From NCBI GenBank assembly GCA_042573625.1, contig JBHPCZ010000079.1, positions 1-15,760 of the forward strand: a stretch of 15,760 nt of DNA, given 5' to 3'. Shown here in pieces: positions 1 to 5,352 of this stretch (positions are counted from its first letter, which is position 1; each line of letters starts with the position of its first letter). Source of the DNA: JBHPCZ01 sp042573625. Its GTDB lineage: Bacteria > Desulfobacterota > Desulfobacteria > Desulfobacterales > UBA11574. The translations under genes were made by a program, and so were the position numbers. The notes beneath the pieces were generated by a model. It was not told where the DNA came from and searched no databases. It was given only the letters and a program-made list of their open reading frames with translations.

Positions 1-52
1 TTTCTGAATTGAACATGCAATGATACTTCCACGATTCATGGATGGGCACTCG

Positions 53-172
53 TTAGCTTTTTGCGTCGTATTATTTTTAGCTTTTAGTGCAATCCTATAT
101 TTAGCTTATTTAGCTGTATCATGGTTAGCTTATTTTGTCGATCTATTTTTAGCTTATTGTGTTATGCGATTG
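53..172 (+). repeat. five 24-bp degenerate tandem repeats, core TTAGCTTATT
   Basis: TTAGC recurs at 53, 77, 101, 125 and 149, exactly 24 bases apart each time, with core TTAGCTT[A/T]TT followed by a variable 14 bases. One extra off-phase TTAGC lies at 110. The frame starting at 20 turns this into an 8-residue period (LAF/LAY plus five variable residues), but the bases are conserved better than a peptide would need. Regularly spaced short repeats are known at the ends of some transposons, where the transposase binds (IS21 and Tn7 families are examples). That would fit an element continuing left of the window, but no terminal dinucleotide or transposase is visible, so the assignment is inference. 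Confidence 0.75.
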
Positions 173-205
173 CACAAGCGGTTAGGAAGCCACCCAACGA
201 ACCAG

Positions 206-242
206 TGGAGTGGGGGTCGGGCCATGGAGCAGGGGTCGGCCA
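206..242 (+). repeat. 19-bp tandem duplication, GC-rich
   Basis: Two adjacent copies read TGGAG..GGGGTCGGG.CCA: 206-224 and 225-242, the second lacking one G and differing at two bases. It lies just past the 24-bp array and is much richer in GC than its surroundings, so both may belong to the same mobile-element end. Confidence 0.6.
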
Positions 243-455
243 CAGGAACATTTTGATATAGTGGATAAGACACCTAATAACTGCGTTAATTAAAGAATCC
301 AGGCCCAGAGGGCCAGGTTTTCAAGGGCTAAATAAAATTTTTGATTTTCGATGCCGAACCAACATCGTAAATCACGGCATGAAACCGATTGCAACTGAAT
401 CTATATCAGTTGGCAGACTATCATTTAGCTTCCGCCGCCGGATAATTTCCTATTG

Positions 456-625
456 AGTGTCCATCCAGAAATGAGGATTTTTGGTCTATATCAAGGCATG
501 CGAAAAAAACAGCCGCAGGTGCCCCGAAGGAAATGCCCTTGGGGTGCATATGGGTAATATTCCGAGGATTATTTTTTGAGCATAACACAGAGATTGGGCA
601 AAAAGACCATTTATGGATGGACACT
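456..625. mobile_element. MITE-like element, 170 bp, 17-bp terminal inverted repeats
   Basis: The left end 456-472 reads AGTGTCCATCCAGAAAT. The reverse complement of the right end 609-625 reads AGTGTCCATCCATAAAT, so the two match at 16 of 17 positions. With one gap the similarity continues inward through a TTTTTG tract for roughly ten more bases. The interior is too short for a transposase and contains a hairpin around 513-537 (TGCCCC..AAGG against CCTT.GGGGTGCA). I see no clear target duplication: the flanks are CTATTG on the left and AACTAA on the right. The size and the matching inverted ends fit a non-autonomous element mobilised in trans; the parent family is not recognised. Confidence 0.6.
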
Positions 626-688
626 AACTAAAAAACCGGTCAGTCCTTAAAAAGGCTGAACTTGAGTTAATTTTACCCCAATGTTGCA

Positions 689-785
689 AAAGCCGGAGGG
701 CTTCAGAGTCAAGGCGTCTGAGGGTGAAGTCGTAGTTCTTTACTTCGAACCCTCAGCAACGCAGAGTCTGAAGTCCTCCGGCTTT
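689..785. repeat. 97-nt extended imperfect hairpin
   Basis: Bases 689-707 pair with 767-785 over 19 positions with one G:U (stem AAAGCCGGAGG..CTTCAGA). An internal loop follows, then CTGAGGG (718-724) pairs with CCCTCAG (750-756), and GAAGT (726-730) with ACTTC (742-746), leaving a loop at 731-741. Structures this long are typical of palindromic intergenic repeats or of a structured RNA. It lies downstream of the ferredoxin on that gene's strand, about 150 bases past its stop. Confidence 0.7.
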
Positions 786-798
786 CCCGAAGGGGAAA
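783..798. other. small hairpin TTTCCC-GAAG-GGGAAA
   Basis: A perfect 6-bp stem with a 4-base loop directly abuts the long hairpin and shares bases 783-785 with it. On the minus strand it could extend a terminator-like structure after the ferredoxin gene, but no T-run follows. Confidence 0.4.
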
Positions 799-799
799 T

Positions 800-914
800 A
801 ACATGGCAGAATAGACACAATCCTTAGAATCCACCTGGTATTGTATCCAAGAAATGGCGCCATCGATATGATATTGGGTGTTATAACAGTCCATTATCTA
901 ATCTTTGCCATGTT
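800..914. repeat. 115-bp imperfect palindrome centred on ATGGCGCCAT
   Basis: AACATGGCA (800-808) is repeated inverted as TGCCATGTT (906-914). The midpoint nearly coincides with the perfect 10-bp palindrome ATGGCGCCAT at 854-863. Between them the arms align loosely, for example GAATAGA against GATTAGA and TATTGTATC against TATCATATC. This could be a decayed palindromic element or a transcribed structure 3' of the ferredoxin. Confidence 0.4.
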
Positions 915-930
915 GTTTATGCAACTATGG
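908..930 (-). terminator. weak hairpin just after ferredoxin stop
   Basis: On the minus strand CCAT.GTTG pairs with CAAC.ATGG (8 pairs, one bulged A, 6-nt loop), beginning three bases after the ferredoxin stop codon. No T-run follows, so an intrinsic terminator is only a possibility; the structure may instead protect the 3' end. Confidence 0.3.
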
Positions 931-933
931 GGT

Positions 934-1113
934 TTACTCTTCGTCATAACTGATGGCTGCATGAGGACAGGCAGGGATACATATCCCGTCCAGATCACAC
1001 TTCGCCGAATCAATTGTGGCTACGCCGTCTATTATAGAGATGGCATCCATAGGGCAGATCGTCACACACTCTCCCGAGGCTTGGCATTTGTCCGGATCAA
1101 CAACTAATTTCAT
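934..1113 (-). CDS. small dicluster-type ferredoxin, 59 aa
   Basis: Small cytoplasmic iron-sulfur electron carrier of the bacterial 2[4Fe-4S] ferredoxin fold. The protein has two half-motifs. The first is C10-x5-C16-x3-C20-P and the second C39-x5-C45-x3-C49-P, each followed by the usual short A-I segment (DAISI, AAISY). The start ATG has a good ribosome binding site, AGGTGA, seven bases upstream. The second cysteine of the classical CxxCxxCxxxCP motif is absent in both halves: Ser13 and Asp42 stand in its place. Asp at this position is known from Pyrococcus furiosus ferredoxin, where it allows [3Fe-4S]/[4Fe-4S] interconversion; cluster content here is therefore open. The gene follows the AsmA-like gene on the same strand after a 94-base spacer rich in palindromes, suggesting its own regulation. 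The redox partner is not evident from the window. Confidence 0.9.
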   Translation of the reverse strand: MKLVVDPDKCQASGECVTICPMDAISIIDGVATIDSAKCDLDGICIPACPHAAISYDEE

Positions 1114-1126
1114 ATTTCCGTCACCT

Positions 1127-1162
1127 GATGTGTTGTAAACATCTTATGTGTAATTAAACATA
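1127..1162 (-). promoter_or_regulatory. tandem dyads upstream of ferredoxin (candidate operator)
   Basis: TATGTGTAATTAAACATA at 1145-1162 is an 18-bp palindrome with one mismatched pair. Next to it, GATGT (1127-1131) and ACATC (1139-1143) form a second dyad. On the minus strand the two are also 19-bp direct repeats (ATGTTTA..ACACAT..G), ending about 14 bases before the ferredoxin start and touching its ribosome binding site. This arrangement fits a repressor site or a leader hairpin; the regulator is unknown. Confidence 0.4.
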
Positions 1163-1178
1163 TCTGAGCACACTGGCG

Positions 1179-1196
1179 CTACTCCAATTGGAGCAG
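1179..1196. promoter_or_regulatory. 18-bp palindrome CTACTCCAATTGGAGCAG
   Basis: The core CTCCAATTGGAG (1182-1193) is a perfect 12-bp palindrome, and the outer CT/AG also pair. It lies between the AsmA-like stop and the ferredoxin start, about 66 bases upstream of the latter. It could be an operator or part of the AsmA-like transcript's 3' structure. Confidence 0.35.
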
Positions 1197-1197
1197 A

Positions 1198-1217
1198 CGG
1201 CAATCGTTTATTTGCCG
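1198..1217 (-). terminator. hairpin enclosing the AsmA-like stop codon
   Basis: CGGCAA (1198-1203) and TTGCCG (1212-1217) form a perfect 6-bp stem whose loop contains the TAA stop of the AsmA-like gene. There is no T-run, so it may be a 3'-end structure and not a true intrinsic terminator. Confidence 0.3.
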
Positions 1218-2017
1218 AACATCCCCTTGAGCTTGTCGGTTGCAGACTTCACGCCCTCTTTGGTGCCTTCGCCCGCGGTTCCCAGTTGTTTGGTAACCCC
1301 TTCAGTCACCGCCGTGGTCCCGCCAGTCAACGTCTTGAGCCCCGTGCTAAAGACATCCGTGACCGCCGGGGAGGTGATTTTTGCATACAGTGTGTCGAAT
1401 ATCTCTTTAAATGCGTCTGCAGGAGATGCACCGCCCTGTTTCTGCCCTATATCCTTGAGGTGAATGTCCGGCAGATTGGCGGCGATTGTCTTTCCACCGA
1501 GGGCAGACATGGTCAGGTTAACCTTTCCGTCTTTTACGATAAAATTTCTGATAATGATTTTCTTGCCCTCGCCTTCTTTCCCTTCCGCACCCGATGTTTT
1601 GGCGGTCTTGTTCGCGTTTACGACTTTATTTACATTGTTCTGAATGGCTTTGAAATTATCCGTGCCGCGAACTTTTTCATAGGTGATTTCAGGGGCAACC
1701 ACTTCGATCCTGTCGATAATGATCGTATCCTTGGTGAGCGTCTTCTCATCCACGTTTACATGAATGGATCCCACATTCAGAGCCTGCGGAGACTTGAATC
1801 CCTCTGGATTTCCCAGAAAGAAGTCCTTGAGTTTGGCCTCTGCGGAAAATATCGAAATTCCGACATCCCCTAGCTTTACCTCGGTTTTGGTAATTTCGGG
1901 ACCGAAAGTATTGACCGCATTCTTGATCATCGGGCCCAGATTGGATACACCCACAACCACTACAATGACAACAATGACAATGAAAGCACCGCCGCCGATA
2001 AGAATCCATTTTTTCAT
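1208..2017 (-). CDS. AsmA-like membrane-anchored protein, 269 aa
   Basis: Predicted single-pass inner-membrane protein with a periplasmic domain. Residues 4-26 form a very hydrophobic segment rich in Ile and Val after a short MKKW start, acting as an uncleaved anchor. The following part (GDVGISIFSAEAKLKDFFLG, then LNVGSIHVNVD, IIIDRIEVVAPEITYE and GTDNFKAIQNNV) has the beta-strand pattern of the AsmA N-terminal region and related small proteins. A Lys/Gly/Glu-rich linker near 140-150 leads to a second strand-rich part. The C-terminal 40 residues are Thr/Gly/Lys-rich and end in a short amphipathic stretch (DKLKGMFGK). AsmA-like proteins are linked to the cell envelope and lipid transport, but this one is far shorter than true AsmA, so its role is unknown. 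AAAGGAG sits seven bases before the ATG. It is probably transcribed from its own promoter. Confidence 0.8.
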   Translation of the reverse strand: MKKWILIGGGAFIVIVVIVVVVGVSNLGPMIKNAVNTFGPEITKTEVKLGDVGISIFSAEAKLKDFFLGNPEGFKSPQALNVGSIHVNVDEKTLTKDTIIIDRIEVVAPEITYEKVRGTDNFKAIQNNVNKVVNANKTAKTSGAEGKEGEGKKIIIRNFIVKDGKVNLTMSALGGKTIAANLPDIHLKDIGQKQGGASPADAFKEIFDTLYAKITSPAVTDVFSTGLKTLTGGTTAVTEGVTKQLGTAGEGTKEGVKSATDKLKGMFGK

Positions 2018-2049
2018 GTTCAGACTCCTTTCTTCATTTACATTTATAA

Positions 2050-2068
2050 TGCCCTATTTCCCGGGGCA
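2050..2068 (-). other. hairpin in the AsmA-like leader
   Basis: TGCCC (2050-2054) pairs with GGGCA (2064-2068) around a 9-base loop within the 5' leader of the AsmA-like gene. No riboswitch class is recognised. Confidence 0.25.
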
Positions 2069-2108
2069 CTTCATATTTCGTGACTTTAAAAGAGAAACGA
2101 TACCATTC

Positions 2109-2135
2109 ATTATATTATATTTTCATTTATTTCAA
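2109..2135 (-). promoter_or_regulatory. candidate sigma-70-type promoter for the AsmA-like gene
   Basis: On the minus strand TTGAAA (2130-2135) is followed after 15 bases by TATAAT (2109-2114). A second overlapping TATAAT occupies 2114-2119. The spacer is shorter than the ideal 17. The surroundings are strongly AT-rich, as expected for a promoter, and the start codon lies about 90 bases downstream. Confidence 0.45.
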
Positions 2136-2172
2136 GCATACATGCATCGCTCATTCATATATAGCAGACTAT

Positions 2173-2193
2173 TTAATGTTAAGAAAACATTAA
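2173..2193 (-). terminator. AT-rich hairpin at the radical SAM stop
   Basis: TTAATGTT (2173-2180) and AACATTAA (2186-2193) make a perfect 8-bp stem with a 5-base loop. It contains the TAA stop of the radical SAM gene. It is the best candidate for the 3' end of the dcw transcript, although the stem is AT-rich and no long T-run follows. Confidence 0.4.
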
Positions 2194-3947
2194 TCAACAA
2201 CCGGCGGCAAACCTGCCTCAGCGTCCTCGCAAACGCCGCACAGACTGCACGATTCCATGGGACACGGCGGGGAGGTTTTACCTTTCAGCGCCCGTCTATA
2301 CTCCTGCTTGAGAAAAGATTTGTTGATCCCGTGATCGATAAAATCCCACGGCAGTAATTCATCCAAAGATCGTTCCCGGTAAACGTAAAAATCGGGATTT
2401 ATGGGCGACGCCTTAAAGGTTTTGGGCCAGTTTCCCCGGTTGTCATGGGCCATCGATAAAATCCGGGCAACCTTGCGATCCCCCTGGGACAAGAGCGTCT
2501 GAATATACGCCCAGCGCGGCACATCCGCATGAACCGTTACGTTCGGTACCCGCTTCAGGCCGTCCCTTACCTTTTTGATCTTCTTTTTTAAAACGTGAAC
2601 GTCATCCATGGCAGCCCATTGAAAAGGAGTAGACGGTTTCGGAACAAAAGAGCTGAGGCTGACAGTGATTTCTCCAATACGTTTTCTCGCCCGGCTCGAC
2701 TTTAGAAACCGGTGCTTTATCTTTTTGCACAGCACAACGATGGCTTCCACGTCATCCATGGTTTCGCTGGGAAGCCCGACCATAAAATAGAGCTTTAGAT
2801 TCGGTATACCACCGGCAACCAGGTTTTCAGCGGCATCGAGGATCTCTTCTTCTGTAATCCCTTTGTTGATGACGGCGCGCATCCGTTCCGACCCGGCATC
2901 CGGCGCTATGGTCGCGGTCTTGACCCGGCTTTTCCCGAGCGCGGAAACCAGTTCAGGATAAAGTGCATCCGCCCTCAGGGAGCTGAAAGAGATTCTAACC
3001 TCCTCCGGATCAACCCGGCTGCACAGCTCGTCAATTCCGGGCAGGTCCGAAACCGCGGCGCCCACAAGGCCGATCCGGTCCGTAAGGGACGCGCCATGCT
3101 TCAGGCACTTTTCAAGCAAAGAAAGCGGCCTGAATCGCGGCGGCCGATAGATATACCCGGAGCTGCAAAAACGGCACCCATGGGGACACCCGCGGCCCAC
3201 CTCGATGAGAAATGTCTGTTCGAAAGAGGCATCAGGGGTCAATATGGCGGAGCAGGCAGGGGCTTCTGAAAGATCTTTGAGAAACACGCGGCCGATTTTA
3301 TCCGGTACATTAGAAACCGGTTCAAAGCTGGAAAGGGTTCCGTCTGTGTTGTAGGCGACCCTGTAGAAAGCCGGCACATAAGTGCCGGGGACATCGCGGG
3401 AAAGGGTCTCGAGGCACGCTTGTCTATCCGTTTTCAACAAATTGGATAATGACGCATCAAAAAACCGGGGAAGGATGGTCTCGGCTTCTCCCAGGAGAAA
3501 ACAGTCGATAAACGTCGCGATGGGTTCCGGATTTATAAAGCAGGCGACTCCCCCTGCAATAAGGAGGGGGTGGGGGGTTCCTCTGTCTCTGGATTCCAGG
3601 GGGAGCCCTGCCTGTTCAAGGATTGCCAGAAGGTTTAGGTAGTCGTTTTCAAACGAGATTGAAAAGGCGATAATGTCAAAATTGGAAATGGGGTTCCCCG
3701 ACTCGACCGAGGTAATTAGACCCGATGCCGGCCTGCCGGCCTCCGGAAGGAAAGCCCTTTCGCATACCACATGATCGATCTGGTTCAATAAAAAATATAC
3801 AATCTGAAAACCGAGGTTGGACATGCCAACATGGTATCTGTTGGGGTAGACCAGTGCGACCTTGATGCGACCTGCCCAGCCTTTTCGAATCGTTCCGGTT
3901 TCCGATTCAGCAAGTCTTCGGTGCGATGTGTCGGTTTTCCATGCCAT
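2190..3947 (-). CDS. radical SAM protein, B12-binding-domain type, 585 aa
   Basis: Radical S-adenosylmethionine enzyme of unknown substrate, resembling the uncharacterised family TIGR03960. Residues 28-165 look like a cobalamin-binding-type Rossmann domain (KVALVYPNRYHVGMSNLG, then LLIAGG and FLLGEAE) but lack the DxHxxG cobalamin ligand motif. The radical SAM core starts near 245 with the cluster motif C254-x3-C258-x2-C261 in CPHGCRFC; later segments include TIAPDAGSERMR and KLYFMVGLPSE, typical of the SAM-binding barrel. The tail holds four cysteines, C562-x4-C567-x2-C570-x2-C573, possibly a second metal site. In some bacteria a similar domain is fused or adjacent to a DUF2344 domain and RNase G; neither is seen here. 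The start is uncertain: the ATG lies in a heptamer repeat without a Shine-Dalgarno sequence. It follows ftsZ by 82 bases on the same strand. Confidence 0.85.
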   Translation of the reverse strand: MAWKTDTSHRRLAESETGTIRKGWAGRIKVALVYPNRYHVGMSNLGFQIVYFLLNQIDHVVCERAFLPEAGRPASGLITSVESGNPISNFDIIAFSISFENDYLNLLAILEQAGLPLESRDRGTPHPLLIAGGVACFINPEPIATFIDCFLLGEAETILPRFFDASLSNLLKTDRQACLETLSRDVPGTYVPAFYRVAYNTDGTLSSFEPVSNVPDKIGRVFLKDLSEAPACSAILTPDASFEQTFLIEVGRGCPHGCRFCSSGYIYRPPRFRPLSLLEKCLKHGASLTDRIGLVGAAVSDLPGIDELCSRVDPEEVRISFSSLRADALYPELVSALGKSRVKTATIAPDAGSERMRAVINKGITEEEILDAAENLVAGGIPNLKLYFMVGLPSETMDDVEAIVVLCKKIKHRFLKSSRARKRIGEITVSLSSFVPKPSTPFQWAAMDDVHVLKKKIKKVRDGLKRVPNVTVHADVPRWAYIQTLLSQGDRKVARILSMAHDNRGNWPKTFKASPINPDFYVYRERSLDELLPWDFIDHGINKSFLKQEYRRALKGKTSPPCPMESCSLCGVCEDAEAGLPPVVD

Positions 3948-4029
3948 TGATTATTGACCATTGGTGATCGAATTCGGTGTTTGACTTTCCTTTTTCCAGT
4001 GTTAACCTTCAATCGCCAATCGTCAACAC
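3943..4029 (-). repeat. heptamer repeats between ftsZ and the radical SAM gene
   Basis: On the minus strand CAATGGT, CAATAAT and CAATGGC follow one another exactly (3963-3943), preceded by CGATCAC. A second tract next to the ftsZ stop reads CGATTGG, CGATTGA (4022-4009). The radical SAM start codon lies inside the last heptamer. The 82-base spacer has no other feature. Confidence 0.6.
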
Positions 4030-5217
4030 CTAATCCGCCTTTTTCCTTAAGAACGTCGGCACCTCAAGGTCATTGTTGTCTATGATAATTCCCTTGTATC
4101 CCCGGTAGGTGGCACCGGAAGATTCACCGACCGCTTCCTGCTGGCGGATAAATGTCGGTTCATCATAATCCACGGCATTCTGGAGGTCGGCCGGTGTGAT
4201 ATCCCTTATCCTGCCTCTGAGCGTCGGTTCCCTGAATTTGTCCGGCATTGCCGATTCGGTTCCGGATCCGATACCTGTCGCGATCACGGTAACGCTCATT
4301 TCGTCTCCAAGATTGTCATCCACAACGGTCCCCCAGATAATATCCGCTTCCTCGCCGACTTCATCATAAATGCGGTCCGAAGCTTCGGCCATCTCTTCCA
4401 TGGTCAGATCGCTGGTGCATGTTATGTTTATCAAGACACCTTTGGCGCCGGAAATGGACATGTCCTCCAACAGGGGATGGGATATGGCGCGTTCGGCCGC
4501 CTCTATGGCTCTGTTCTCACCCCTTGCCCTGCCAATACCCATGATGGCCATTCCGGCCTTAGACATTGTTGTTCTCACGTCAGCGAAGTCGAGATTGACC
4601 AGGCCCGGCATCATGATTAGATCTGTAATCCCCTTGACCGAATGGAGCAGGATTTCATCCGCTTTCTTAAACATCTCAACCATTTTGGCGTTTTTGGATG
4701 CAAGCCCCCTCAACCGGTCATTCGGTATGGTAATCACTGTGTCCGCAACTCTTTTGAGAATATTGATCCCATCCTGAGCCTGCCTGGCCCGCTTTTTACC
4801 TTCAAAGGAAAAGGGTTTTGTCACGACGGCAACGGTCAACACCCCCATCTCCTTGCATATTTCGGCGATGACCGGGGCGGCCCCGGTACCGGTACCACCG
4901 CCGAATCCCGCGGTAATAAAAACCATGTGACTGTCCGCAAGAATGTTTTTGATCGCTTCCGCATTTTCCACGGCCGCTTCCTGACCGATTTGCGGGTCCG
5001 CGCCGGCGCCAAGCCCCTGGGTAATCTTATCCCCGATCTGAAGCTTGACCGATGCTTTGGAAAAATCAAGCGCCTGGGCATCTGTATTGGCCGCGATAAA
5101 TTTGACACCCTGGAGATTGGAATCGATCATGTTGTTAATGGCGTTGCCACCGGCACCGCCAACACCAATAACTTTGATTTTTGCCGAGTTCTCGTTTTCG
5201 ATCAAGGTAAAGCTCAT
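4030..5217 (-). CDS. ftsZ: cell division protein FtsZ
   Basis: Tubulin-like GTPase that polymerises into the Z ring at midcell and recruits the divisome. The 395 residues fit the family. The GTP-binding part shows GVGGAGGNA (18-26), NTDAQAL (44-50) and the tubulin signature GGGTGTG at 106-112. The core is followed by a short linker and the conserved C-terminal peptide (DLEVPTFLRKKAD), which binds FtsA. The start is placed at the ATG at 5217 because AGGAGG lies six bases upstream and the protein then begins like other FtsZ. The longer frame from 5286 would add 23 residues that are only a translation of heptamer repeats. It is separated from ftsA by 135 bases, the largest gap in the cluster, which may hold extra control of ftsZ expression. 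Confidence 0.98.
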   Translation of the reverse strand: MSFTLIENENSAKIKVIGVGGAGGNAINNMIDSNLQGVKFIAANTDAQALDFSKASVKLQIGDKITQGLGAGADPQIGQEAAVENAEAIKNILADSHMVFITAGFGGGTGTGAAPVIAEICKEMGVLTVAVVTKPFSFEGKKRARQAQDGINILKRVADTVITIPNDRLRGLASKNAKMVEMFKKADEILLHSVKGITDLIMMPGLVNLDFADVRTTMSKAGMAIMGIGRARGENRAIEAAERAISHPLLEDMSISGAKGVLINITCTSDLTMEEMAEASDRIYDEVGEEADIIWGTVVDDNLGDEMSVTVIATGIGSGTESAMPDKFREPTLRGRIRDITPADLQNAVDYDEPTFIRQQEAVGESSGATYRGYKGIIIDNNDLEVPTFLRKKAD

Positions 5218-5223
5218 TTCCCC

Positions 5224-5229
5224 CCTCCT
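5224..5229 (-). promoter_or_regulatory. ribosome binding site deciding the ftsZ start
   Basis: AGGAGG six bases before the ATG at 5217, followed by a G-run. It is among the strongest sites in the window, fitting the high protein level needed for FtsZ. Confidence 0.85.
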
Positions 5230-5232
5230 GGA

Positions 5233-5288
5233 ATAATTTATGGGATATGCAATATGTGATTTGCGACATGAAATCTCACATTCCACAT
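5233..5288 (-). repeat. eight consecutive degenerate heptamers in the ftsA-ftsZ spacer
   Basis: Read on the minus strand from 5288 in steps of seven: ATGTGGA, ATGTGAG, ATTTCAT, GTCGCAA, ATCACAT, ATTGCAT, ATCCCAT, AAATTAT. Seven of eight start with A, and four end in CAT. The tract stops just before the ftsZ ribosome binding site. The rest of the spacer, 5289-5352, contains a run of nine A (T on the coding strand) and nothing else recognisable. Confidence 0.65.
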
Positions 5289-5352
5289 CCGTTTAGCTCG
5301 ATACAAAATTTACCTGCAAAAAAAAATTGGTTTTAAAGGATTGACGTGTCAT

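Larger units (their letters stand above)
1..933. other. gene-free left flank with nested repeats
   Basis: I see no supportable gene in this stretch. Its content is a 24-bp-period array (53-172), a 19-bp tandem duplication (206-242), a MITE-like element (456-625), a long hairpin (689-785) and an imperfect palindrome (800-914), each listed separately. The rest, 243-455 and 626-688, is AT-rich and holds only small hairpins: GGCCC/GGGCC at 302-314 with loop AGA, and CAACTGA/TCAGTTG at 392-412 with a 7-nt loop. Open frames here are short and match no family I know. Confidence 0.7.

Noticed and set aside
53..172. CRISPR array
   Set aside because: The 24-base period leaves only about 10 conserved bases and a 14-base variable part, far too short for CRISPR repeats and spacers, and no cas gene is near.
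20..256. 78-residue plus-strand frame with hydrophobic 8-residue repeats (LAF/LAY)
   Set aside because: The peptide repeat follows directly from the 24-bp DNA repeat, the tail is translated from the 19-bp duplication, there is no clear ribosome binding site, and no family is recognised. A DNA-level repeat explains it better.
421..624. 67-residue minus-strand frame
   Set aside because: It lies almost entirely within the inverted-repeat element and has no protein family character; its end coincides with the terminal repeat.
640..656. Intrinsic terminator on the minus strand (CCTT-TTT-AAGG stem, T-run after a gap)
   Set aside because: The stem is only four to six pairs, and the T-run is separated from it by several bases; no gene ends nearby.
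709..894. 61-residue minus-strand frame downstream of the ferredoxin
   Set aside because: It runs through the long hairpin and half of the imperfect palindrome, so the sequence is explained by structure. No Shine-Dalgarno sequence was recognised.
841..1107. 88-residue plus-strand frame
   Set aside because: Shadow of the ferredoxin gene, whose cysteine motifs and ribosome binding site on the minus strand are decisive.
5218..5286. 23-residue N-terminal extension of FtsZ
   Set aside because: It is the translation of heptamer repeats; the strong ribosome binding site and homology put the start at 5217.
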